The translations under genes and the position numbers were made by a program. From NCBI GenBank assembly GCA_037952775.1, contig JBANAY010000001.1, positions 2,170,001-2,234,000 of the forward strand: a DNA stretch of 64,000 nucleotides, read 5' to 3'. This stretch comes from Clonostachys chloroleuca. Lineage: Eukaryota; Ascomycota; Sordariomycetes; Hypocreales; Bionectriaceae. Positions 51,018 through 61,866 of the stretch are shown here, piece by piece. The notes under the pieces were generated by a model. The model was not told the origin of the DNA, did no database searches, and worked only from the letters and a program-made list of their open reading frames with translations. The stretch's first letter is position 1. Every line of letters starts with the position of its first letter.

Positions 51018-52867
51018 TTAGGCCTTGCGCCGTCTCATGATGCGGATGCGGTTGGACATCCTCGGCCCGACCCACCAGCCGCCGGTCAGCTTCCTCACGC
51101 GCTCGCGGAGGTTGGCAACTGCCAGACCCGCGCCCACGACCTTCTCGTCGCCCGGAAACGCGTCGACCGGCAGGTGGTGGCGGGGGTCGACGCTGCCCGG
51201 GCGGAGGAGCTCGACGCCGTCGAAGCCCTGGACGACGGCGGCGACCTCCCAGTCGTTGCCGGGGAGGGCGCGCGTGGGGTCCTCGAGGAGGGCGTAGTCG
51301 AACTTCTCCCAGAAGCTGGGCCACTCGAGGCGGAGCATGCCCTCGGTCTTGTCGACGAAGAGGAGGGGCAGGGTGGGGTCGGCGCTGCGGTGCTCCGGGG
51401 TGGCGAGCGCGATGGGCAGGCCGGCCGGGTTCTGGTTGAAGAGGGAGAGTCCCGTCATGCAGGTGAGGACGTCGGCGTGGGCGGAGACAGACGGCGGGTA
51501 GGTGAACTCGTCGTTGGTGTCCGTGGCGATGGGGCGCTGGATGGCGGACTGGAGCTCGGCGAGGGCCTCGCCGCCGGGGTAGTTGAGGGAGGAGAGCTGG
51601 AGCATGAGGGTGCTGATGGCGAGGGTGAGGGGTATGGAGGCGAGGAGGAGGAGGTGGCTGATCTTGTACAGGAGGGAGCGGGTACGTCGCTTGGTGATGA
51701 AGTCGGCGCCCAGGGCAGCTGCGGCGGTGAAGGGGGGCACGACGTAGAAAATGAATCGTGTCTCCTTATGGGGCTGGAAGGAGTAGACGGCCAGGAAGAA
51801 GAGGCTGGGTATCAGCAGCTGTCGTGCGCTGTTCGATGTTCCCGGCTGGAAGAGTGCCAGGAATATGAGGGGCCCAGCGAGAGGGTTGATCATGAGGCGA
51901 GGGAGGGCGGATGAGAAGTAGTAGTGCCAGGGCGACACGCCCCAGTTGGAAGACGAGCCCTCGATGGCATTGTAATAAAAGGCCGACAGTTCGGGCCACA
52001 GGAACTTCTGCCAGAAGTACGAGTCGATTGGGACTGATATCAGAAGTGAGATGTAGAAAGCAGCGAAAAAGGAAATGGCCAGAGCCCTGACTGTGATGCG
52101 GCGGGTAAGGAGAAGATAGGCTCCGGTCCCGGTGAGGAGGATGGCCAGTTCTGACCTGAAGATGGCGGTGGCCATGGTGAGAAGGCATATGGCTTGCTTT
52201 CGGCGGTTCCAAGCTCTCGGCTCTGAAGCCCGAGGAAGCAGGAAGGCGAAGGCAAGGGTAGCTGGTGCCATGATGTCAGTCGTTGTTTACACAGGTGGCA
52301 TCAAAAGGATCAATGCTTAGCCGGGCTACGTGGGATAAGATACTTACTGGGTCCAAAGGCGAACATGTTGGGCAATGTCCGGGTCAGGTAAAAGATGACG
52401 TGAAATTGAGTAACCAGGAGAGCCACCCACCATCTGGCAGCGCCGACACCATAGGCCTTTGCCAGGGAATTCCTGAAGACGACCAGACAACCAGCGTTGA
52501 AGGCGCCGAGAACGGCCCTGACGATGAGCTGCGCATGGCGGAATCCTAACAGGGCAATCAAGGGCTGGCTGACACCGGAGAGAAGCACAGGACCAATGAA
52601 GGTACGGGGAACGACCCCGGGGAAGGTGAAGTGATCGTAAGTAGTGCTCAGGCGTTCATAGACATTCCCCGACACGGGTATGCCATAGACGAGGATGTCA
52701 TGGGTTGCCTGCAGGTTGAAGGACTCCTCAACTTTGGTGTATGGCGCGTAGAGGAGATGAAGAAGCGGCAAGACAAACAAGAGAGAGAAGGAAACGTAAT
52801 CTTTTGAATGCGAGCGAGCGGCACAAAAGTCAGCTTGACACTTCACATGCTTCATGGCTGGGGCCAT
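51018..52867 (-). CDS. alg12: ALG12, Dol-P-Man:Man7GlcNAc2-PP-Dol alpha-1,6-mannosyltransferase
   Basis: ER membrane enzyme (GT22) adding the eighth mannose, alpha-1,6, to the lipid-linked oligosaccharide during N-glycan assembly. Exons 52867-52348 and 52261-51018 join FAFGP-T-TLAFAF in frame to 587 aa. The N-terminus has one hydrophobic helix followed by the lumenal loop [15 protein letters not shown] with the acidic pair expected in GT-C enzymes, then [14 protein letters not shown]. The later loop carries [19 protein letters not shown], the HKE-x-RF signature of the ALG9/ALG12/PIG-B family. Several other membrane helices follow, and a soluble C-terminal tail of about 200 residues ends in basic [10 protein letters not shown]. 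It depends on the dolichol whose synthesis needs NUS1, also in this window. Confidence 0.9.
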
Positions 52868-53395
52868 GCGTATAGTTGGGATGTGTAAAGCTGGTTCTCA
52901 TACCTAGGAACCTCATGGTGCCAAATTGAATGCGATTGGCGGATCAATGCTCCATTGAGTTTCAATCTCTCGCAGTCGGTCGTATGACTAGCTCACAGGA
53001 GAGAGAAGGAGGGAAGAAAGAGCCGAGGAAATGTCTCTATGATATGTAGAGGCTCAGGAAGAGTTGACCAACAGCAGGGATGATGATCTTCCGTCGATTG
53101 TACATAAGGAGGTTGTCTGTAGGGAGGCTGAGCACTGCACTAGCCACAATTGCACTAGCCACAATCGAACACCGTCGGATATCCCTGAGCAGCGCCGCTT
53201 TTAGCCCGAGCCGACCCTGCTCCCCCGGAGACGACTGTATGTAACAAATATCTACACTGCAGTCACCAAGTTTGTTACTGTATCAGATACTCTTTTGGTA
53301 CTAAATTAGACAATAAAATACACAGTCACTTCCAAAAACACAGTATTTATTCAAACAAAGCCCTAAGTAGTCTCTTCGGGTATATACAATTACAT
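52868..53395. other. intergenic region upstream of ALG12
   Basis: About 530 bp holding the ALG12 promoter and the 3' end of the F-box gene. A direct repeat of CACTAGCCACAAT-type sequence lies near 53140-53165. No gene seen. Confidence 0.4.
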
Positions 53396-55114
53396 TTAGG
53401 GAGACTCTGAAGTCACAGGCATTCCTTGGTCCTCCCAGGCACAATGGGCAAGGTAAGGGTCTTCCTCCTCGGGCAAGAACCGACCCGTCACCATGCAATC
53501 CCTTGTCGGTATCGGGATGAACTCTCCCTTGAAGCTGAACCAGGACGGAGGCTTGCTGCCTTTTACATGAACATAGACCCCCCGCTCCTCCGCCGCCCTC
53601 ACGGTCTTGGGGGAGGGGAAATAGTCAGGGGTTTCGTCCGGTGTGGCCTCGGCCTGGATGTCCCGCAAATGGACAGCCTTGAGATTCTTGTATCGCTCTG
53701 ATGTAATCATCGCCTCAACTACATCATCCACATAATCTAGTGGCGGGTCGTCAGACTCCGCAGATTGGAAAATACTGTGACTTCGAGAGAATCCGTTGAA
53801 GTATATCATCTCAATTGTGGCCGGGAACTGAGATCGAAATGCCTGAACAAGTTGGTCAAGAAGCTCTGACCGCGATCGCACTGCTGCAGCTGGACTCGCC
53901 ATCTCTTCTTCCACCATGGTCCAGTAGAAGTAGGCCACGCGAATGTCAAACATGACACGTTGGCTTGGTGCCACCCAGTTCCAATCCGATAGTCCATCGC
54001 GGACGGCCTCCGTGTAGAAGCAAAGCTGGAGAGATGAGTGTTGGTGCTGGGCGAGCTTTTGCGTCAGCTCCTGGGACCTCCGTTTACCATCACTGGTGTC
54101 GTCCCTTCTACAATTACCGTACTCGTTAAAAGGGTGGAACCGGATGGCGAGATTCTTGAGGCTGCTTGGGGATTTAGTTATAAATTCCATCAGTTGTGCG
54201 CTCAGGCTGGCTTCTAGCTTGTTGATGATGGTTTGGACTGGTGATGCCTTGTCAAGCAGGGGCTGGAGGCCATCTGGGAAGAGGTCCGTGATCTCGCTGC
54301 TGATGTCGGAGTTCCCGTCCAAGTGGGCAAAATACACTTCAGACAGGTTCGGGAGACACAGCAGAGCACAGAATTCTTCGAGCTCCCTCGAAGGGGGATC
54401 GGGTCGCAAGATCATGCCATCAATCGTGGTGTCACCAATCCGACGAGAGTTTACACCCACGTAAACTTTTTGAAGTGCTTCAAGTCCAGGCAGCCAGATA
54501 CCAGCAAGCTTGCACCAGTAAATCATAAGACACATGTTTTTGAAGTTCACCTGTTCTGACCCAGGGCTCCGCATATAGCGTAGGGCCAGGATGCGTGGCA
54601 GATGGGCCAGCAGGAAGGCTTTAGAGAAGGTATCTGCGCCTGCTTTAAGCTCTTCCCGGACTTGGTCATAATATGTATCATCCTTGGGGAAGAAATCCGG
54701 CACCTTGTATAGTTTATCGAAGAAGTAGTCAGCATCATCATTAGGAAATGACCAGGGCTGCCCCTCCTCAACTATCCAGAGGTCGCCAGTGTCCGCATCA
54801 ACCTCCCAAGAATCATGATTTATCCTATCAGTCCAGACCTCAAACTCTCTGACGTGCCAAGCGTCAATTGAGGGTGCGCCCGGACTCAAGGCACTCCATA
54901 AAAGGTTAGGGACAGTCTGAGGGTCGAGATCGCAGCTGATCCTGAACTCTTGGTACGCCCTACGATGTCGGCCAAGGATCGGCTGAGAGTTGAGGTATAG
55001 ATGCTTGCATGTCGGTGCAAGAGGCCAGTGGCCTGAGGCATGAGTGTGCTCGATGATGAGCTGCAGGATCTCGGAGGGGAGAGTGGCAAGGTAGGAAGTT
55101 GACTCCGTGGGAAC
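53396..55114 (-). CDS. F-box protein of unknown substrate (start exon not resolved)
   Basis: The open frame runs from 55114 to the stop at 53396 and has at least 572 codons, but its first in-frame ATG is far inside. An upstream exon must supply the start; I could not identify it. Near the N-terminus is an F-box, LATLPSEILQLIIEHT followed by HWPLAPTCKHLYLNSQ, which would bind Skp1 in an SCF ubiquitin ligase. The rest has a loose leucine-rich layout (LEALQKVYVGVNSRR, LPNLSEVYFAHLDGN, SLKNLAIRFHPF, NLKAVHLRDIQ) usual for fungal F-box proteins of unknown target. The family is expanded and fast evolving in Pezizomycotina. Substrate cannot be inferred. Confidence 0.72.
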   Translation of the reverse strand, partial: VPTESTSYLATLPSEILQLIIEHTHASGHWPLAPTCKHLYLNSQPILGRHRRAYQEFRISCDLDPQTVPNLLWSALSPGAPSIDAWHVREFEVWTDRINHDSWEVDADTGDLWIVEEGQPWSFPNDDADYFFDKLYKVPDFFPKDDTYYDQVREELKAGADTFSKAFLLAHLPRILALRYMRSPGSEQVNFKNMCLMIYWCKLAGIWLPGLEALQKVYVGVNSRRIGDTTIDGMILRPDPPSRELEEFCALLCLPNLSEVYFAHLDGNSDISSEITDLFPDGLQPLLDKASPVQTIINKLEASLSAQLMEFITKSPSSLKNLAIRFHPFNEYGNCRRDDTSDGKRRSQELTQKLAQHQHSSLQLCFYTEAVRDGLSDWNWVAPSQRVMFDIRVAYFYWTMVEEEMASPAAAVRSRSELLDQLVQAFRSQFPATIEMIYFNGFSRSHSIFQSAESDDPPLDYVDDVVEAMITSERYKNLKAVHLRDIQAEATPDETPDYFPSPKTVRAAEERGVYVHVKGSKPPSWFSFKGEFIPIPTRDCMVTGRFLPEEEDPYLAHCAWEDQGMPVTSESP

Positions 55115-55295
55115 TCAAGTACTGCCGCCTCAGAGGACGAGGTATGATATGATGAGATAGACGTGAGGAGAAGCCTAACTCAGATGCGGGGATAAGCTGC
55201 TGTGGAAGGTGAACAGCACCTCATACTTACACCTACCGAGAAACAGCCACGGCTTTATATTCCCATTGGTTGCAGAAGACTAATTAATCGAAGCA

Positions 55296-57430
55296 ATGCA
55301 ACAGGGTAGGTATTTGGGAGGGTTTATTTTAGGCATCCCGAGTCCCAAGCACTCTTGCGGAATCAAAATAGGGCGACAAGGCTTTACCAGCGACGATTCT
55401 GGCGGCCCGAATATTATTAAGCACGAGACAAACATAGAGAACAAGGCTCCTACCGAAGGCAATGGTCTCACCAGAAGAAAGGCAGCTCCGAAGCCGCTCC
55501 CCAAGAAGGCTGCAGCTCCCAAGAAGGCGGCTGCACCAAAGAAAGCGGCAGCTCCCAAAAAGGCTGCTGCTCTGCTCCCAAGAAAGCGGCTGCAAAACCT
55601 AACAAAGCTGCTGCAAAACCCAAGAAGACTGCTGCAAGCTCGAAGAAAGCTACTAGACAGAAGAAGGCTGTCGGCCCTAAGAAAGCTCCTGTCAAGCCAA
55701 AGAAGGCTGCTGCAAACCCGAAGAAAGCTGCCGGACCTAAGAAAGGTGCTGGAGTTCAGAAGGGAGCAGCGAAGAAGCCTACTGGGCCCAATAAAGCTTC
55801 TGGCCCTAAGAGAGGTGCGGGCTCTGAGAAAGGTGCTGGTCCTAAGAAGGGAGTAGCGAAGAAGCCTGCTGGTCTTAAGAAAGCTTCTGGCTCTAAGAAA
55901 GCTACTGGTTCTAAGAAGGGAGCAGCAACTAAGAAAATTGCTGGTTCCAAGAAGACTGCTGGTTCCAAGAAGACTGCTGGTTCCAAGAAGGCTGCTGGGA
56001 AACCAAAGAAAGCTGCTGGTCCTAAGAAAGCTGCCGTACAGAAGAAAGTTGCTAGTTCTAAGAAGGGAGTAGTAGCTAAGAAGGTTACTGGAGCTAAGAA
56101 GGCTACTACTAAACTGAAGAAAGCTACTACTAAACCGAAGAAGACGGGTAGCCTTAAGAGCGCCTCTAGATCTAAGAAAGCTGCTGGTCCAAAGAAAGCC
56201 GCTGGTTCCAAGAAGACTGCGGGGAAACTAAAGAAAGCTACTGGTCCTAAGAAAGCTGCTGGCCCAAGGAAGACTGCTGGGAAACCAAAGAAGACTGGTG
56301 GAGCTAGGGATAAAACACCAGCTGAGAAGGCTGGTAGACCTAAGAAAACTGGTGGTCTTAAGAAGAGTTCCGGGTCCAAGAAGCCTGCTGGGAAACTAAA
56401 GGGGGCTGGAGCTAAACATGAGAAGGTTGCTGGGAAACAGAAGAAGGCTGCTGGGCCAAAGAAACCCAAAGGCACATGATGCCGGGAAGTCTCAAGCAGG
56501 CAAAGGAGCTCAGACTAATCCTCCTGCGAAGAACGGGCAGAGCAGGCAGTCTGTACCGCCATCTCAAGCTAAGAATGCCGCGGGAGGGCGCCAACCAGAC
56601 CAGCAGGGCTCCTCTGTGAAGCCGCCTCCTGCGAGCAACGGGGCGAAGACCCGGCCTGCTCAGCTGTCACAGACCAAACCCAAGGGCAAAGCTGCTTAGG
56701 ATGTCGTGTTTATAGCTCCGCCAGTTAAGGCGAAGCATGTAATGCACGACATAAAGCAGCCCGCCCGAAAATCCGCGGAACAGATCAAAAGGAAAAGGAG
56801 GTGGACGAGAGGGCTAAGAAAGAAAGGGAGAAGTACGACGTGCCTCTGGACGACAATCGAGCGAATAGGGTAGAGGATGAAAACGGCGAGCTCCTGAAGC
56901 TCAAGGCTAACACCATGTACGTCAATATCTCGCCGAACCCGTTCAGGGTCGACCCAAACAACTTTTCAACGTCGTATTCGCGCAAGGTCGGCGACGGGAC
57001 CGACGTACCAGAACCTAAAGACCCATCCGGTGCTACAAAGAAGGGAACAACAAGACTGGACGCCTACAAGACAGAGAATCCGGACTTCGCCATAGCATTC
57101 AGCCATGGACAGCATTCAAAGTTTGATGATTTGCAGAGGACTTACAGGCCAGGCGAATTGGAAGAAGCGAGTGCTACAGGGCACACATCCAATACAGGTA
57201 ATTAGCCTGACATGTCTTCCTATTCTGTCATTCAGACTGATCTAATCTGGTTTATAGGCGACCGTGAGTGGCACAAATTTACGGCCAGCTTACCGGAAAA
57301 ACAGCGCGAGTTGCAACACAAGGATAGGATAGACAAGGGCCTGGTGCTCCCAGGGACGCCAGTGCCGCCGTCCTTGACCCCTCTGGAATTGAACGAGGAG
57401 ATGTACGACCTTACGACCCTATTCTTGTGA
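55296..57430 (+). pseudogene. decayed Lys/Ala-rich low-complexity gene, several frameshifts
   Basis: The plus strand carries a protein-like sequence that changes frame repeatedly. From 55296 a frame reads into KKAAAPKKAAAP; at about 55570 it shifts into a long AAGPKKAAGSKK-type repeat up to TGA at 56478-56480. A third frame continues from about 56475 to TAG near 56697 and beyond. A fourth, from about 56790, reads KEKEVDERAKKEREKYDVPL and MYVNISPNPFRVDPNNF to 57201. A GTAATT...TTATAG intron then joins DREWHKFTASL to the final stop at 57430. The repeat resembles linker-histone tails, but no globular H1 domain is seen. The C-terminal 180 residues look like a normal folded or charged protein that I do not recognise. 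At least three frameshifts and one nonsense codon suggest a pseudogene; assembly errors in a repeat are the alternative. Confidence 0.55.
55938..55990 (+). repeat. 18-bp tandem repeat encoding AGSKKT
   Basis: The unit GCTGGTTCCAAGAAGACT occurs nearly exactly three times in a row, inside a much longer field (about 55490-56460) of degenerate units coding for Ala-Gly/Ala-x-Lys-Lys. This is the cleanest stretch of the Lys/Ala repeat. Confidence 0.7.
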
Positions 57431-58166
57431 GATATGGGACTAACATAAATAACAGGAAGAAGAGTTTGGGGTAGGTAAAAAACCATGCCGCTGGCCAAAA
57501 GGGCGGTCAGTACACGGAGCACACGGACCGACTGATAGGAGGTGCCTATGATGGGCAGCACAACACGGACATAACAGTCGACCATTTACCTGGAGCGTTT
57601 TGAGAGCTGCTTCCAGTTGGTTAGACTTGTAAATGTAAGAGTTGTATATATCAGAGGAGTGAATGGTTGGGTCAAAGGGAAAGGGAGGAAGTCGTTCCAT
57701 TTGCTCATCTACGTCCTGTATGCATAGCAATTTTGGCACTCCTGAACGACTGTTTGGCATTCGGGATAGTTGCTGCACCCGTGAATAGAATTTAGCTGAG
57801 AGAAGCACGCCTGTACTGGGAGGGAGGAGGCAAGGATGAGTGGTAATGGTCTGAAGTCTTGGGGCAGCGATGGCCGGATATTCCCTGGATAAGAGCGGCG
57901 AAGACGCTAAGACGAAAGAGGTAAGTCTCGCAACTACCTAGGCCCTCAAAGAACACCTTACAGGCGTTAAACTTGAATCGGATCGGTTCAATCTTGGCCC
58001 GTCCGCCTCAAGTCATTTATTCTTAGCTGTCAACTCCAGCTCGTCTCTACGGGAATAGCTTCTAAAGTGATCGCATACCTGTCAACACCTTTGTCGACAC
58101 ACCTCCCCTTACCTCTTCACCAACACTCAACACCCGACGACTAATTTCTAATAACCCGCAATCAAA
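57431..58166. other. intergenic region upstream of YOS1
   Basis: About 740 bp with the YOS1 promoter. A minus-strand frame at 57710-57590 reads like an exon (DVDEQMERLPPFPFDPT), with an AG before it and a GTAAAT after it, but no partner exons were found. Confidence 0.35.
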
Positions 58167-58669
58167 ATGGCCACCGCTCTCGTCCCCGGACCGATTACCT
58201 ACCTGGTAGGCAACTTCGTCTGGAGTACGAAACATCATCGAACCCCCCGATGCGACTGACGGCTAACCCGCCCGCTCTCTAGTCAACGTCCTCCTCGTCA
58301 ACGCCGTCGCCGTCCTCTCCGAGGATCGCTTCCTCGCGCGCAGTACGAACCAGCATTGCCCCGTTCCCCCCCCCAATACGAGAAAGTCGACCACTAACTC
58401 GATCCCCCAATCTAGTCGGCCTATCCCCCGCATCCCACGACCCTTCCTTCGGCGCGGGCCCGGACACCAGCGTCAAGGGCAAAATCATCAACCTGATATC
58501 CAGCATCCGGACTATCATGAGAAGTATGTCCCCCATCCCCTTTCAGCAAGCCCGGGGCGCCTCTCCCAACTCACCAAAGACCTTGCGGACTAACGGGCGT
58601 GTTTCTGTCGCAGTGCCGTTGATCTTCGTCAATTTCGTCCTAATACTCTATCTGCTGATCCTGGGTTAA
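58167..58669 (+). CDS. yos1: Yos1-like protein (IER3IP1 family) of ER-Golgi transport
   Basis: Small two-helix membrane protein; yeast Yos1 binds Yip1-Yif1 and is needed for ER-to-Golgi vesicle transport. Four exons, 58167-58224, 58283-58342, 58416-58523 and 58614-58669, join in frame to 93 aa, each break in phase 1. The first helix runs into NVLLVNAVAVLSEDRFLARIG, the family hallmark (LNAxAVLxEDRFL...). A short loop and KGKIINLISSIRTIMRMPLI follow, with a last helix, VNFVLILYLLILG, to the stop. The exon 1 donor is GTACGA after W19; an earlier GTAGGC would break the frame. All four exons are under 110 nt, so the gene is invisible as one open frame. Confidence 0.9.
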
Positions 58670-59323
58670 ACCCATCTTACGACGGGAGGATTTTTCTTTT
58701 TCGTTGATGGCGGATAACTCTTTATTCGGCGGAGGGGCGGCATTAGCAGAGGACGAGAATCATGAGCATGGAGTCAAGGCGTCACAATTTTCGAGAAAAT
58801 GGAATTTTATCATCTGGAAAGACCCGCTGCATCCCAACGGCGTCGCACAAACTTTGAATTTGCGGATGGGGAGGATAGAGCATACATATATCGCTTGGCT
58901 TGCTTGTCTGGGGCATGATCCGGCGAGCGATTCCAAGCGGGCTCATGAAAGTGTACTAAGATTGAATATACATACATATCCCCGAATCATATCGCAACGC
59001 TGATCGAGGGAATGTACCGAAAACATCAAGTGGGCTTATTTATGGCTGGCTATTAGAAGAGGAACGTTGGTTCATTTCTCTATCTACAGTCTACCCAGGA
59101 GACGATCCACCAAGGCACGACCAAGAAATGTCATGCATGGCTCCCTTCCCTCACCCGAATACATGCTTGACCCAGACAGGAGAGATTCTTTTGACGAGCA
59201 GTAAAGCTCGACCACTCAAACATCCAGTGTTCCATTATACACGGTCAACTCCTCGCAAGACACCGAAATTATAAACAAGCTATGTAATCCATGCAGACAA
59301 CCCAAGTTGGGGGGTTGTCTTTT
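58670..59323. other. convergent intergenic region YOS1 / CreB
   Basis: About 650 bp between two gene tails. A 99-codon plus-strand frame at 58704-59003 has no family features. Probably 3' UTRs. Confidence 0.4.
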
Positions 59324-61866
59324 TTATGCAAGAATGTTGGTACTCTTCTTCCTCCCCAGCGATGAGCTAAGACGGTCTTTCAAGCTGTCTTTGCCCTCAG
59401 AATGCTCTCCGTTGGTCTCGCTATTACCAAAGTGTGAGTTGTCACCCTTTTCCCTGTGAAAGAAGCTGAAGCTCCGCTTAGCCATCGACTTGCTGCCTCG
59501 TTTGGACCTGTCAAGAAGGCCGAACGGACTCGAGCTCCCACTTTCTCTCTTCTTTGCATTTTCTTCCTTCGCCAATTTCTTGCTCTCTTCGAGCGCTTTT
59601 TGTAGTTCGTCGCTTTCACTCTTGCGCGCTTGTTGCAGATTCTTGATGCGCTCCTCCTGTCGCTTCTTTTCCTCTAGCTTCGCTTGCTTCTCACGCTCTT
59701 TCTCAGCCAGCTTCTCAGCCCTCTCCGCCTGCTTCTCCGCCTTCTCCGCCGCCTCGCGCTCTTTCTTCTCCCGTTTCTTGTCTTCCTTTGACTTTACTAC
59801 TTCTGTCGGTTCTGAAGTAGAGTTGATTGTTGTGACCGGGACTTCAGGGATAGGAGGGTTGGCTAGAGCTGGAATTGGAGGAGACGATAGGGCGTGCTCG
59901 GGGGATGTGTTCGTCCGCGCGAGCTTACCTAACTCTTCGTGATCAACAGTTGCTCGTTGAGAAAATGTGGCTTGACGTTTAAGTTGTGTAGAAGCCTTGG
60001 GGCTCTTATCGTCGTCTTCCTGCGCCGAGGACGCCGCTTGGCTTGCGAGCTTGATATCCTCCATTCCCTCTCTTTCTTGTTCTTCCCTGACCTTCTCAAA
60101 TGTCGTTTCTTGGTAGAACAAGACATATGCTGTCGCCATGCCCGGTTTTTCACCGAAAAAGTTCCGCACGAAATGTTTGTCCACGGGTTCAACCATTTCG
60201 TCATCAAATAGGACCCAACCCCGATCTTGAGTCTTGATGATGGAGACGTAATGTCCATGGTACGCATTGCCGCCAATATGAACCACAACAGCGTATAGTT
60301 CGTACAGCCTATCCGGGTCCTCTGCCTCGTCAGTCGTGTTGAACATTCGTAGATGATATGGGTACACCACCCGGTGGAAGAGTTTCTGAAGACGACTGTA
60401 ATCCTCTGTGTATTTGAAGCGCTTCAAATGCAGTGTCAACACCTTTGGTAACCGCTTGACCTTCATCCTCTTTTCCGCTTCCTGAAGTCCACCACAATGG
60501 TCGCAATGGAATTTGTTTCTTTCGCAAAGCATTTCCTCGTCCGAGAACTTGCGTAGGCACGAAGTAACGGACGAGTGCTCTTCCAAGTCAATAGATAAAT
60601 CCAGGAATGTCTCATCACGCTGTGAACCAGTCTCGCATGTTAAACATTTGGTCTCGGAAGTCAACACGCCCTCAAAGATGTCATGGACCCAGCCTGTTCC
60701 TGGTGTTGTGACTCCGTTGATGTGCTTTGCCATTGCCGAGCCCAGCGCATTCTCCACGGACTGTGCGAGGCCGTTTTCTTGAGTTTCCAGCTGTGCCTTG
60801 AATTTGTGGGCATTGGCCTCGACATTAGCGATTACGTCGTTTAGAACCAACCCATAGAACTCGTGTGCATCCTGATGCATGGAATTACGGAACATTTCGT
60901 TATCCCGCTTAAATATCTCGAGGAATCTCTGCGGGCTGAGCACTCCAGTTCGTGTTTGGCTCTCAATTAGAGCTAAGAATATATCCTTCAACCCGGTAAA
61001 GGTGCATTCATCCATCCCGTAGGCGTTGGTATTTTCCTGTGCCAGCTCCAAGATAGGACCTTTGAGCATGGCCTGCTTCTTTTTGTATTCTGGCGTATCC
61101 GGCTTGTCTTCTGGACGGACTGGTCCCTGTCCGGGAGGAGGTATGCCTGCGTTGATGGCCTGCCTTTGCTTTATTACCTGGGAACTGGAAAGCCCTTTCT
61201 GCTTGCCATTTGGTGGGTTCGGGGGTGTTGGCTGCATAGGCGGGCGTATCGATACGTTAACTCGAGGCCGTGTTCCATCGGGCGTGTCTGAGGGCGAAAG
61301 CGAAGGATAATTGATAACGCTATTCCGGAAAAGATCTGAGTAAAAGAGAGCCTGGACAATCGAGTTGCAGTAGCTGCACCTGCTGTTAATAAAGAGCTAA
61401 TTCAAGTAGGTCATTCTGTTAGAGGCAGCCATACCAGGTATTCCCAAACTGCTCTCAATGTTAGCTTTGGGAACTTTTCAACTTATTTGAGGTAAATGGT
61501 TAGAGGGGCCGAGGGATTGCGTACATTCTCAAACCCATAGAACCTGTCACTACCGTCCTCGCGCAGGGGGCCCGCGTTCCTTAGCATTTTCTCCAACGGA
61601 GTCATCTCCAGGATAATCTGCTCATCCCTCTTCTTTGCTGCTGCATTTTCTTTGACAGTTGGATTTCCTGAGGCCTGCGTAGATCGTTATTCTCGTCAGT
61701 TATCGAAGTTGTCTTGGCGAGGGTGGGTGGCGGACGGTGGAGAGGAGGAGGAAGGAGAGAAGTAGAGGAGATAAAAGCGGATTGAGACGAGGGATGCCTC
61801 CCGGAGGAGAGGATTCTCTGAGCATACCGTGCTGGCACCCTTTATTTTGTTGAAGAAAGCCGCCAT
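59324..61866 (-). CDS. creB: CreB-type ubiquitin-specific protease (USP12/46 family), carbon catabolite repression
   Basis: Deubiquitinase; in Aspergillus nidulans CreB acts with the WD40 protein CreC in carbon catabolite repression. Four exons, 61866-61828, 61674-61525, 61448-61435 and 61373-59324, give 750 aa. The third is only 14 nt and codes FGNTC with the catalytic Cys codon split by the next intron. The Cys box reads YGFENFGNTCYCNSIVQ; a zinc-finger CxxC pair follows (CLTC and CDHC), then [19 protein letters not shown] and the His box [14 protein letters not shown]. The C-terminal 250 residues are disordered with a strong coiled coil ([19 protein letters not shown]), as in CreB. The start [13 protein letters not shown] and its 13-codon first exon rest on frame and splice sites. 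Confidence 0.92.

Noticed and set aside
51174..51914. 246-codon plus-strand frame inside ALG12
   Set aside because: Antisense shadow of the GC-rich ALG12 exon.
55756..56475. 239-codon minus-strand Phe/Pro/Leu-rich frame
   Set aside because: Mirror of the Lys/Ala repeat on the other strand; the pattern FFGPAAFL is what the complement of the AAGPKK units must give.
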